Shown here one piece after another: positions 24,291-32,433 of a stretch of DNA of 47,859 bases; position 1 is the first letter of the stretch, and the number at the start of each line of letters is the position of its first letter. The stretch lies in assembly GCA_035548515.1 (NCBI GenBank), contig DASZSW010000020.1, positions 1-47,859 on the forward strand. The letters are read 5' to 3'. A program made the position numbers and the translations under genes. Origin of the DNA: DASZQY01 sp035548515 (GTDB lineage Bacteria; Pseudomonadota; Alphaproteobacteria; Rhizobiales; Kaistiaceae). The notes below the pieces were generated by a model. It was given only the letters and a program-made list of their open reading frames with translations, was not told where the DNA came from and made no database searches.

Positions 24291-24692
24291 ATGAAGCGCA
24301 CCATTCTCGGCCTTGCGGCCACCCTCCTCCTCACCGGCGCCGCCTTTGCCGCCGGTCCGGACACCATGTACGGCGACTCCTCGCTCGGCAAAGTCCTCAC
24401 CGACTCGAAGGGCATGACGCTCTACACCTACGACAAGGACACGAAGGGCTCGATGAAGTCGTCGTGCGAGGGCAAGTGCATCGTCAACTGGCCGCCGTTC
24501 GTGGCGCCGGCCGACGCCGCGGCCAGCGGCGACTGGACGGTCGCCGACGGCGTCGACAAGGACGGCAAGCCGATCAAGCTGTGGGCCTACGAGGGCTCGC
24601 CGCTCTACTACTGGATCAACGACAAGAAGGCCGGCGACGTCGATGGCGACGGCAAGGGCGGCGTCTGGCACGTCGTGAAGCAGGAAATGTAG
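24291..24692 (+). CDS. secreted protein with Yx(FWY)xxD motifs (COG4315-like)
   Basis: 133 residues. Signal peptide MKRTILGLAATLLLTGAAFA with an AxA site; there is no lipobox cysteine. The mature protein has two copies of the Yx(FWY)xxD repeat: LYTYDKDTKG near residue 45 and PLYYWINDKKAGD near residue 108. A pair of cysteines sits in SSCEGKCIVNWPPF, and the end reads GGVWHVVKQ. Such proteins are small secreted or anchored proteins of unknown function. A GGAG sequence lies about eight bases before the start. It is monocistronic, with 99 bases to the next gene. Confidence 0.88.
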   Translation: MKRTILGLAATLLLTGAAFAAGPDTMYGDSSLGKVLTDSKGMTLYTYDKDTKGSMKSSCEGKCIVNWPPFVAPADAAASGDWTVADGVDKDGKPIKLWAYEGSPLYYWINDKKAGDVDGDGKGGVWHVVKQEM

Positions 24693-24791
24693 TTCCTCGA
24701 CGCGGGCGGCAGGCTTCCCCCTAATGCCCGTTCGTGGCCGGGCGGCGTGCGTCTCGACGCTCGCCGTCCGGTGGCATAAGTTCCGCCGCGC

Positions 24792-26210
24792 ATGAATGTG
24801 CCGGCACCCTCCCTCCTCGATCGGTTTGCAGCCATCGTCGGCGCGCAATACGCGCTCCGCGATCCGCAAGCGATCGCACCGTATCTCATCGAGCCGCGCG
24901 ACAAGTTCGGCGGGCGCACCGCTTTGGTCCTGCGGCCAGGATCGGTGGCCGACGTCTCGGCTATCCTCAAACTCGCGAACGAGACGCTGACGCCGATCGT
25001 GCCGCAGGGCGGCAACACGGGCGTGGTCGGCGGGCAATCGCCCTCCGCCGCCGGCAACGAGATCGTCGTGTCGCTGTCGCGCCTCAACAAGGTGCGGGCC
25101 GTCGATCCCGCCAACAACACCATGACGGTGGATGCCGGCGTGACGCTCGCCGCGGCGCAGGCCGCGGCGGAAGCCGCCGACCGGCTGTTCCCACTGTCGC
25201 TTGCTTCGGAGGGCTCCTGCCAGATCGGCGGCAATATCTCGACCAACGCCGGCGGCACTGCCGTTCTGGCATATGGCAACACGCGCGAACTGGTGCTGGG
25301 CATCGAGGCGGTGCTGCCGTCGGGCGAGATCTGGAGTGGACTCCGGACGCTCCGCAAGGACAACACCGGATACGACCTCAAGGATCTGTTCATCGGCGCC
25401 GAGGGCACGCTTGGCATCGTCACCGGCGCGGTACTGAAGCTGTTCCCGCGGCCGCGTGGCACGAGCGTCGCGATCATCGGCGTGGCCAACCCGGAAATGG
25501 CGCTGGCGCTGTTCGGCATCGCGCGGCGTGTCGCCGGCCAGGCGCTGACGGCGGCCGAGCTGATGCCGCGCATCGCGATCGACGCGGTGCTGCAATACGT
25601 AGCCGGGACGCGCGATCCGCTGGCATCGCCGCATGCGTGGTACCTGCTGCTGGAGGTTTCCTCCGGCCGTTCGCAGGAAGACGCGGAGTCGACGATCGAG
25701 ACGATCTTCGCCGAAGGGCTGGACGCCGGCGTCGTCGAAAACGGGGTGCGCGCCCAATCGGGCGAACAGGCGGCGCAGTTCTGGCGGCTGCGCGAGGTGC
25801 TGTCGGAGGTGCAGAAGCACCTCGGCGGATCGATCAAGCACGATGTCGCGGTGCCGGTCGGCAGGGTGCCTGAGCTGCTGGCGCGGGCGGATGCGGCGGC
25901 GAAGGCGCTGGTGCCGGGCTGCCGCCCCTTCCCCTTCGGTCACGTGGGCGACGGCAACATCCACCTCAACATCAGCCAGCCGCCAAGCATGGACAAGCAG
26001 GCGTTCCTGGCGCGCTGGGGCGAGATGAACGCCACCATCCACGGCATCGTCGTGGAGCTCGGTGGGACGATCTCGGCTGAGCATGGCATCGGGCGGCTGA
26101 AACGCGATCTGCTGCCGGGCGTGAAGAGCGCGGTGGAGCTCGCGACGATGCGGAAAATCAAGGCGGCGCTGGACCCGAACGGGATCATGAACCCCGGCAA
26201 GGTTCTCTAA
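24792..26210 (+). CDS. FAD-linked D-2-hydroxyacid dehydrogenase (GlcD / D-2-HGDH-like)
   Basis: 472 residues. The N-terminal FAD-binding type 4 (PCMH) domain has VPQGGNTGVVGGQSP and the block DLKDLFIGAEGTLGIVT. The C-terminal FAD-oxidase domain has the HVGDGNIHLN metal/active-site motif and ends in EHGIGRLKRDLL...DPNGIMNPGKVL. Family members oxidise D-lactate, glycolate or D-2-hydroxyglutarate and pass electrons to an acceptor. The arrangement resembles D-2-hydroxyglutarate dehydrogenase most, but substrate cannot be fixed. DUF6101 follows after 90 bases. Confidence 0.9.
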   Translation: MNVPAPSLLDRFAAIVGAQYALRDPQAIAPYLIEPRDKFGGRTALVLRPGSVADVSAILKLANETLTPIVPQGGNTGVVGGQSPSAAGNEIVVSLSRLNKVRAVDPANNTMTVDAGVTLAAAQAAAEAADRLFPLSLASEGSCQIGGNISTNAGGTAVLAYGNTRELVLGIEAVLPSGEIWSGLRTLRKDNTGYDLKDLFIGAEGTLGIVTGAVLKLFPRPRGTSVAIIGVANPEMALALFGIARRVAGQALTAAELMPRIAIDAVLQYVAGTRDPLASPHAWYLLLEVSSGRSQEDAESTIETIFAEGLDAGVVENGVRAQSGEQAAQFWRLREVLSEVQKHLGGSIKHDVAVPVGRVPELLARADAAAKALVPGCRPFPFGHVGDGNIHLNISQPPSMDKQAFLARWGEMNATIHGIVVELGGTISAEHGIGRLKRDLLPGVKSAVELATMRKIKAALDPNGIMNPGKVL

Positions 26211-26300
26211 ACTGCGTTTGGTGTGTTGGCGCTAACCCTCTCGGAAATCACTCAAATTTAACCCAACCGCTTAAGCCGGCGCTGGTCTTCCCCTGTCATA

Positions 26301-26909
26301 GTGGTCGCATCAAAGCGAGGCCCACAACAAACGGGCCCGCAGGGAAGCGTTAGAGGCGTCAAACAAGTGGCCGGCGGAGCAACCGTCGGGTCGGGCCGGG
26401 CATACCGGCTCGACCCGGCCACGTTGCCGGCCCGCGGCTCGCCCCTGGGCGAGAACGCGGCGGCGACGTTCACCATCGAGGCGGACCGCGCGATCCTGCG
26501 CAGCGGCAACGCCGTGCGCGACGTGCCGCTCCGCGAATACCGCGGCGTGGCGGTGCGCATGGAGCCGATCGGCAGCGACGGATCGGTGCGCGGCTTCGTC
26601 GAGCTGCTCCACACGGAGCCGGAGCTGACGCTGCCGTTGTCCATCGCCGACGATCCCAACATCGTCGCCAACGACTGGCAGGCGTGGGGCCGTGCACTTA
26701 ACCTGCCGCTGCTCATCGTCGGCCAGGACGGCTCGATCGGCGAGCCGCTCAAGGGCGACGACGCGATCTTCATTGGCGCATCAAAGCCGCGCCGGCGTCA
26801 TTCGTATTTCGCCAAGCGGCGTCCGCGCTTCCTGACGCGGCGCAAGATCGGCCAGCTCGACGCGGTGCGCGTGCTGATCGCCGACGAGATGTTCGCCACG
26901 CGGCACTAG
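26301..26909 (+). CDS. DUF6101-like conserved protein of Rhizobiales
   Basis: 202 residues, no signal peptide or membrane segment. The C-terminus is strongly basic (PRRRHSYFAKRRPRFLTRRK) and the middle looks like a small beta-rich domain (FTIEADRAILRSGNAVRDVPL). I place it in the Rhizobiales-conserved DUF6101 group from the YFAKRRPRFLxRRK ending and its position between an FAD dehydrogenase and ubiA, from memory and not from a search. GTG 26301 is the first start in frame; GTG 26367 is possible. No function is known. Its stop TAG shares CTAG (26906-26909) with the stop of convergent ubiA. Confidence 0.65.
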   Translation: MVASKRGPQQTGPQGSVRGVKQVAGGATVGSGRAYRLDPATLPARGSPLGENAAATFTIEADRAILRSGNAVRDVPLREYRGVAVRMEPIGSDGSVRGFVELLHTEPELTLPLSIADDPNIVANDWQAWGRALNLPLLIVGQDGSIGEPLKGDDAIFIGASKPRRRHSYFAKRRPRFLTRRKIGQLDAVRVLIADEMFATRH

Positions 26910-27838
26910 GTCAGGCCGCGCTGTAGCGCATCCAGCGCAAGTCCTGCAAAGACGATCAGGCCGTAGTCGCGGTTCGAGCGGAAAATCATCAGGCAGTTGT
27001 CGGGGTCACCGATCTTCAGCGTGCGCGTCTGCCATACGAGGTGGATGGCGCCGATGGTCAATCCGGCGAAGGCGATGATGCCGGCGCCGGCGACGACAAA
27101 GGCGATGGTGAACAGGAGCGTGGCGGCAGCGTAAAACAGGCGGACGAACGCCACGGTGCGATCGCCGAACAGGCGCGCGGTCGAGTGCACGCCGATGATC
27201 GCGTCGTCTTCCTTATCCTGATGGGCGTAGACGGTGTCGTAGCCGATCGTCCACAGGATCGCGCCGGCGTAAAGTAGCACCGGCGCCCAGCCCAGGCTGC
27301 CGTAGATCGCGGCCCAGCCCATCAACGCGCCCCACGAGAAGGCGAGGCCGAGGCCGATTTGCGGCCACCACGTGATCCGCTTGAGGAACGGGTAGACCGC
27401 GACGGTGATGAGCGACGCGGCGCCCAGCACGATGGTGAACGTGTTGAACTGGACGAGGACAAACAGGCCGACCAGCGCTTCCAGGACGAGGAACAGCCAT
27501 GCGGCCTGGAGGCTGACCTGGCCACTCGGAATCGGGCGGGTGCGGGTGCGGGCGACCGAGGCGTCGAGGTCGCGGTCGACGATGTCGTTGTAGGTGCAGC
27601 CGGCGCCGCGCATCGCGATCGCGCCCACCAGGAACAGCGCGAGATGGCGGTGGTTCGGCACAAGCCCCAGCGAATCGGAGGCGAGTGCCGACGACCACCA
27701 GCAGGGCAGCAGCAACAGCCACCAGCCGATCGGCCGCTCCAGCCGTGCGAGGCGGGCGTAGGGGCGAATGCGCGGCGGCAGGACGCGGTCGGCCCAGTGG
27801 CCGCGAATCGCGTCGGGGATGGTTGGGTCTGTGGTCAC
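26906..27838 (-). CDS. ubiA: 4-hydroxybenzoate polyprenyltransferase
   Basis: 310 residues, about eight transmembrane helices. It transfers the polyprenyl chain to 4-hydroxybenzoate in ubiquinone synthesis at the inner membrane. The two magnesium-diphosphate motifs are YNDIVDRDLDASVARTRTRP and DTVYAHQDKEDDAIIG. The GTG at 27838 is taken as start because AGGA lies about seven bases upstream. An in-frame ATG at 27871 would add eleven residues encoded partly by the arm of a palindromic repeat (27855-27882). Confidence 0.95.
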   Translation of the reverse strand: MTTDPTIPDAIRGHWADRVLPPRIRPYARLARLERPIGWWLLLLPCWWSSALASDSLGLVPNHRHLALFLVGAIAMRGAGCTYNDIVDRDLDASVARTRTRPIPSGQVSLQAAWLFLVLEALVGLFVLVQFNTFTIVLGAASLITVAVYPFLKRITWWPQIGLGLAFSWGALMGWAAIYGSLGWAPVLLYAGAILWTIGYDTVYAHQDKEDDAIIGVHSTARLFGDRTVAFVRLFYAAATLLFTIAFVVAGAGIIAFAGLTIGAIHLVWQTRTLKIGDPDNCLMIFRSNRDYGLIVFAGLALDALQRGLT

Positions 27839-27854
27839 GGCGCTGTCCTGCAAA

Positions 27855-28032
27855 GGCACCACCTCTCCCATAGGGAGAGGGCTTCCGAACTTAGCGAACG
27901 TAGTGAGCTTAGTGAGGAAGGGTGAGGGGTTACAGCCTTATGCTGAGAAGGGCGAGCCCCTCACCCCATTCGCCTAAGTTCGCGTTCGCTCACCAAGGCT
28001 CATGGCCCTCTCCCTATGGGAGAGGGGGTGCC
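27855..28032. repeat. large inverted repeat with 28-base arms (MITE-like), family 3
   Basis: Left arm 27855-27882 and right arm 28005-28032 are reverse complements at 27 of 28 positions, each around CTCTCCCATAGGGAGAGG, itself a palindrome. The interior is also partly self-complementary: AACTTAGCGAACG near 27888-27900 mirrors CGAACGCGAACTTAGG-like sequence near 27970-27985, and GGGTGAGGGGTT mirrors the CCCCTCACCCC at 27957-27967. It fills the space between divergent ubiA and purD and reaches into the possible start region of ubiA. No gene inside. Confidence 0.85.
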
Positions 28033-28091
28033 TCTGTGGAGAGGCGGCGCTGCGGATGGACAGCTTGGAATCCGCCTGCTACCGCCCAGCC

Positions 28092-29357
28092 ATGAACGTT
28101 CTGCTGATCGGATCGGGCGGGCGGGAGCATGCGCTGGCGTGGAAGCTGGCGCAGTCGGAGACGTTGACGCGGCTTTATGCGGTGCCGGGCAATCCGGGGA
28201 TCGCGGAGCACGCGGAGATCCTGGCCGTGGATATCGCGGACCATGCCGCAGTGGTCGCGGCGTGCCGGGCGAAGGGCATTGCGTTCGTGGTCGTCGGGCC
28301 CGAAGTGCCGCTGGTCGCCGGCGTCGCCGACGATCTGGCGGCGGCCGGGATCGGCGTGTTCGGGCCGTCGCGGGCGGCGGCGCAGCTCGAGGGATCGAAG
28401 GCGTTCACCAAGGCGTTGTGCGACGAGGCCGGGATACCGACGGCGAAGTACGCGCGATTTACTTCGGCTGCGCCGGCCCGCGACTATGTGCGGGCGAACG
28501 GCGCGCCGATCGTGGTGAAGGCGGACGGTCTTGCCGCGGGCAAGGGCGTGACCGTTGCCGCCACCGTCGACGACGCGATTGCGGCTGTCGATGCGTGCTT
28601 CGCCGGGGTGCATGGCGCGGCGGGTGCGGAGGTGGTGATCGAGGCATTCCTCGCCGGCGAGGAGGCGAGTTTCTTTGCGCTCACCGACGGCACCAACGTC
28701 GTGCCGCTGACGACGGCGCAGGACCACAAGCGCGTCGGCGATGGCGACACCGGGCCGAACACCGGCGGGATGGGCGCGTACTCCCCTGCCCCAGCGATGA
28801 GCGCGGGGCTGATCGCGCGCACGATGGATACGATCGTGAAGCCGACCGTGGCGGCGATGGCGCGGCGCGGGACACCGTTTCGCGGCGTGCTCTATGCCGG
28901 GCTGATGCTGACGGCCGAGGGGCCGCAGCTGATCGAGTACAACGTGCGCTTCGGCGACCCCGAGACGCAGGCGATGATGCTGCGGCTGGAGGGCGACCTG
29001 CTGGCGCTGCTGGTCGCCACGGCGGAGGGGCGGCTTGACGGCATCGCGCCCCGATGGAGCAGCGATGCGGCGCTGACGGTGGTGATGGCGGCGCGCGGCT
29101 ACCCGGGCGCGTACGCCAGAGGCGATGCGATCGGCGGGATTGCGCGGGCGGATGCGATGCCCGGCGTGAAGGTGTTCCACGCGGGCACGGCGACGGCGGG
29201 CGGGCGGCTGGTGGCGGCTGGTGGGCGCGTGCTGAACGTCACTGCGCGGGGGGCGACCATCGCGGAGGCGCAGGCGCGGGCTTACGCGGCCGTGGATGCG
29301 ATCGACTGGCCGGGCGGGTTCTGCCGGCGGGATATCGGGTGGAGAGCGGGGAAGTAA
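28092..29357 (+). CDS. purD: phosphoribosylamine-glycine ligase
   Basis: 421 residues. ATP-grasp enzyme joining glycine to phosphoribosylamine in purine synthesis. Seen: MNVLLIGSGGREHALAWKL start, GPSRAAAQLEGSKAFTK, PIVVKADGLAAGKGVTVA for ATP binding, DHKRVGDGDTGPNTGGMGAY, and LIEYNVRFGDPETQAMM with metal ligands. ATG 28092 begins the conserved N-terminus; an upstream in-frame ATG at 28002 lies in the palindromic repeat and gives unrelated residues. mutL follows after 47 bases. Confidence 0.97.
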   Translation: MNVLLIGSGGREHALAWKLAQSETLTRLYAVPGNPGIAEHAEILAVDIADHAAVVAACRAKGIAFVVVGPEVPLVAGVADDLAAAGIGVFGPSRAAAQLEGSKAFTKALCDEAGIPTAKYARFTSAAPARDYVRANGAPIVVKADGLAAGKGVTVAATVDDAIAAVDACFAGVHGAAGAEVVIEAFLAGEEASFFALTDGTNVVPLTTAQDHKRVGDGDTGPNTGGMGAYSPAPAMSAGLIARTMDTIVKPTVAAMARRGTPFRGVLYAGLMLTAEGPQLIEYNVRFGDPETQAMMLRLEGDLLALLVATAEGRLDGIAPRWSSDAALTVVMAARGYPGAYARGDAIGGIARADAMPGVKVFHAGTATAGGRLVAAGGRVLNVTARGATIAEAQARAYAAVDAIDWPGGFCRRDIGWRAGK

Positions 29358-29404
29358 GGGCGTACGGCCTTCCCCTGCCCCACCGAATCCACGAGAATCG
29401 AATC

Positions 29405-31162
29405 ATGGCGATCCGCCGTCTCAGCGAGGACATGGTCAACCGCATTGCCGCCGGCGAGGTGGTGGAGCGGCCGGCCAGCGTCGTGAAGGAACTGGTCGAG
29501 AATGCCCTCGACGCCGGCGCGACGCGCATCGAGGTGGCGATCGCGGCAGGCGGCGTCTCGCTGGTGCGGGTCAGCGACGATGGCGACGGCATCGCGCGCG
29601 ACGAGCTGGCGCTGGCGGTCGAGCGGCACTGCACGTCGAAGCTGGACGGCGGGCTGGACGACATCCGCTCGCTGGGCTTTCGCGGCGAGGCGCTGGCTGC
29701 GATCGGCTCAGCGGCGCGGCTGACTCTGACGTCGCGGCGCAAGGGCGCGGCGGAGGCGTATGCCGTATCGGTCGATGGCGGCATCGTCTCCGAGCCGCGC
29801 CCGGCTGCGCTCAGCGCCGGGACGCAAGTCGAGGTGCGCGATCTTTTCTTCGCGACGCCGGCGCGGCTCAAGTTCCTGAAATCGGAACGCGCCGAGACCA
29901 CCGCGATCGGCGACATGGTGAAGCGGCTGGCGCTGGCGCACCCTTCGGTGCGCTTCGCGCTTTCCGGTGTGGCGGAATATCCGGCGGCGGACGATCTGCT
30001 GACGCGGATCGCGCAGGTGATGGGCAACGACTTCGCGCGGAATTCGATCGCGGTCGATGCGGCGCGCGAAGGCGTGCGGCTGACCGGGCACATCGGATTG
30101 CCGCAGTTCAGCCGCGGCAACGCGCTGGCGCAGTATTTTTTCGTCAACGGGCGGCCGGTGCGCGACAAGCAACTGCTCGGTGCGTTGCGCGCCGCCTATG
30201 CCGATGTGATGAAGCGGGAACGGCATCCGGTGGCGGCGCTGTTCATCACGCTCGACCCCTCGCAGGTGGACGTGAACGTGCATCCGACGAAGGCGGAGGT
30301 GCGCTTCCGCGATCCGGGTCTGGTGCGCGGGCTGATCGTCGGTGGACTGCGCGAGGCGCTGGGGCTGTCGGGCGTGCGCTCGTCCACCGCGGACGCCGGC
30401 GCGACCATCGCGGCGTTCCGCGCGCCGCAACCGCGGCCGCAGCGGCCCATGCCATACAACTGGCGGAGCGAGGGCAACGCGGCTGTCGCAGCAGGATTCG
30501 CTGAGGCGGCGCAGGAAGCCTTTGCGGCGTTCGCTCCGTCTGCAGCCGCGACGGAGACGGCGCCCGACCCGGTGATGGTGTCGCGCCCGCTGGGTGCGGC
30601 GCGGGCGCAGATCCACGAGACCTACATCGTGGCGCAGACCGAGGACGGGCTGGTGATCGTCGACCAGCACGCGGCGCATGAGCGGCTGGTTTACGAGCGG
30701 CTCAAGAAGTCGCTGACCGAGCGCGGCGTGGCGCGGCAGATCCTGCTCATCCCGGAGGTCGTCGATCTTGACCCCGCCGATGCCGAGCGCATGGCTGAGC
30801 GGGCGGCGGAGCTGGCCGAGGTCGGGCTGGTGGTCGAGCCGTTCGGGCCTGGCGCGGTGGCGGTGCGCGAGACGCCCTCGATGTTGGGGGCCATCGATTC
30901 CGGTGCGCTGATCCGCGACCTCGCCGACGAGATCGCCGAGTGGGAGCGAACCGCGACCGTGAAGGAGCGGCTCGACCGTGTCGCCTCAACCATGGCCTGC
31001 CATGGGTCGGTGCGGGCCGGGCGGGTGTTGAAGGTGGCCGAGATGGACGCGCTGCTCCGCGAAATGGAGGCGACGCCCAATTCCAACGTGTGCAATCACG
31101 GGCGGCCGACCTATATCGAATTGAAACTGGCGGATATCGAGCGGCTGTTCGGCCGGCGTTAG
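29405..31162 (+). CDS. mutL: DNA mismatch repair protein MutL
   Basis: 585 residues. The GHKL ATPase domain at 1-330 shows RIAAGEVVERPASVVKELVE, DAGATRIEV and LGFRGEALAAIGS. An Ala/Pro-rich linker (about 350-400) follows, then the dimerisation domain with the endonuclease motif DQHAAHERLVYERL and the downstream ACHGSVRAG and CNHGRPTYIEL metal-site segments. It therefore belongs to the nicking MutL class expected in bacteria without MutH. Start ATG 29405 begins MAIRRLSEDMVNRI; the open frame continues upstream into purD without similarity. Confidence 0.97.
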   Translation: MAIRRLSEDMVNRIAAGEVVERPASVVKELVENALDAGATRIEVAIAAGGVSLVRVSDDGDGIARDELALAVERHCTSKLDGGLDDIRSLGFRGEALAAIGSAARLTLTSRRKGAAEAYAVSVDGGIVSEPRPAALSAGTQVEVRDLFFATPARLKFLKSERAETTAIGDMVKRLALAHPSVRFALSGVAEYPAADDLLTRIAQVMGNDFARNSIAVDAAREGVRLTGHIGLPQFSRGNALAQYFFVNGRPVRDKQLLGALRAAYADVMKRERHPVAALFITLDPSQVDVNVHPTKAEVRFRDPGLVRGLIVGGLREALGLSGVRSSTADAGATIAAFRAPQPRPQRPMPYNWRSEGNAAVAAGFAEAAQEAFAAFAPSAAATETAPDPVMVSRPLGAARAQIHETYIVAQTEDGLVIVDQHAAHERLVYERLKKSLTERGVARQILLIPEVVDLDPADAERMAERAAELAEVGLVVEPFGPGAVAVRETPSMLGAIDSGALIRDLADEIAEWERTATVKERLDRVASTMACHGSVRAGRVLKVAEMDALLREMEATPNSNVCNHGRPTYIELKLADIERLFGRR

Positions 31163-31180
31163 ATTTGCGGTAGGGTTCCG

Positions 31181-31402
31181 ATGATGAACCGCATGGACAG
31201 GCATGGACGGGGCGGCGAAGCCCGCGTTCGCTATCTCGACGGCGACTTCCAGGTGCTCGTGCCGGGCAGCTTCGTGCGCTGCGCCGTAACCGGCGTCGAG
31301 ATTCCGCTGGACGATCTCAAGTACTGGAGCGTGAAGCGGCAGGAGGCTTATGCCGACGCTGCTGCGGCGCTCAGGCGGTTCCAGGAACTCGGCAGCATCT
31401 AG
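31181..31402 (+). CDS. DUF2093 family protein
   Basis: 73 residues. Pattern RVRYLDGDFQVLVPGSFVRC followed by AVTGVEIPLDDLKYWSVKRQEAY matches the small DUF2093 proteins of Rhizobiales, which lie near mutL and lpxK. The single CAVTG segment looks like half of a zinc-finger-like site but has only one cysteine. Function unknown. Two possible ATGs (31181 and 31184) start the protein. Its stop shares CTAG (31399-31402) with the stop of convergent lpxK. Confidence 0.88.
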   Translation: MMNRMDRHGRGGEARVRYLDGDFQVLVPGSFVRCAVTGVEIPLDDLKYWSVKRQEAYADAAAALRRFQELGSI

Positions 31403-32433
31403 CGCTCCCTTGGCTGGGCCAGCGCGGCCTTGCGCACCGCTTCGTCGAGCATTTCGCCGATGGCCACCGGGTTGTCGAACTCCAGGACGACGTGGAAGGG
31501 CTCGATCCGCTCACGGAGCTTGCCGAGCGCGCCGGTCTTGCCGGTGAGCCGCACCAGGTCTTTCTCCGTGGTCACCAGGCGCAGCTTCTCGGCGTCGGCC
31601 ATCTCCATCAGCTTCACGGCGTCGACTTCGCCATAGGCGTAGTGGTCGGGGAAGTTGAGGGTGCGGGCAACCGGCGCATGGGCCTCGCGGAGCGTCGCGA
31701 AGAATTTCTCGGGGTGGCCGATGCCGGCGAAGGCGAGGATGGGGTCCTTCCGCCATTCCTTGACGCGGGTCGGCTTGATGCGCGCATAGAGGATCGCGGT
31801 ACCGGAACGCGCCGCGGCGCGCACCAGCGTCTCGGCCTTCGTGCCGTCGCCGATGACCAGCAGCGCGTCGGCACGCTGGATCTGAGGCTTCAGCGGGGCA
31901 CGGAGCGGGCCGGCGGGGATCGTCATGCCGTTGCCGATGCCGGCGGCAGCATCGACGCCGACCAGCGACAGGTCATGGACGAGCGACGGATTCTGGAAGC
32001 CGTCGTCCATGATGATGATTTCGACGTTCTCCTCGACCAGGCGCCGGGCGCCGGCGGCGCGATCGCGGGAGACGACGGTTGGCGCGATCGCGGCGAGCAG
32101 GAGCGCCTCGTCGCCGACCTCATCGGCGGTGTGCTTGTCGGGATCGACGAGGACAGGCGCAGTCGCGGCGCCGCCGTAGCCTGACGCGAGCAGGCCGGGA
32201 CGCAGGCCGCGCCCCCGCGCCATGCGGGCGAGCGCGATCGCGGCGGGTGTCTTCCCCGCCCCGCCGACGACGAAGTTGCCGACGCAGACGACCGCGACTG
32301 GTGGACGGTAGCCGCCCGGGCGGCGCATTCGCCATGCCGCGGCGGCGCCCCAGGCGCGCGCCAGCGGCCACAGCGCCAGCGCGGCGGCGGTGGGTTCGCT
32401 CCGCCACCAGAAGTCCGGGGCGGTTCGCCTCAT
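31399..32433 (-). CDS. lpxK: tetraacyldisaccharide 4'-kinase
   Basis: 344 residues. It phosphorylates the 4' position of the lipid A precursor on the inner membrane. The Walker A motif is VGNFVVGGAGKTPAAIALA, with the start block PDFWWRSEPTAAALALWPLA also typical. IIMDDGFQNPSLVHDLSLV and ITTEKDLVRL-like VTTEKDLVRLTG follow. The start ATG overlaps the waaA stop in ATGA (32430-32433). It is the last gene of the minus-strand block that begins with DUF4170. Confidence 0.96.
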   Translation of the reverse strand: MRRTAPDFWWRSEPTAAALALWPLARAWGAAAAWRMRRPGGYRPPVAVVCVGNFVVGGAGKTPAAIALARMARGRGLRPGLLASGYGGAATAPVLVDPDKHTADEVGDEALLLAAIAPTVVSRDRAAGARRLVEENVEIIIMDDGFQNPSLVHDLSLVGVDAAAGIGNGMTIPAGPLRAPLKPQIQRADALLVIGDGTKAETLVRAAARSGTAILYARIKPTRVKEWRKDPILAFAGIGHPEKFFATLREAHAPVARTLNFPDHYAYGEVDAVKLMEMADAEKLRLVTTEKDLVRLTGKTGALGKLRERIEPFHVVLEFDNPVAIGEMLDEAVRKAALAQPRER

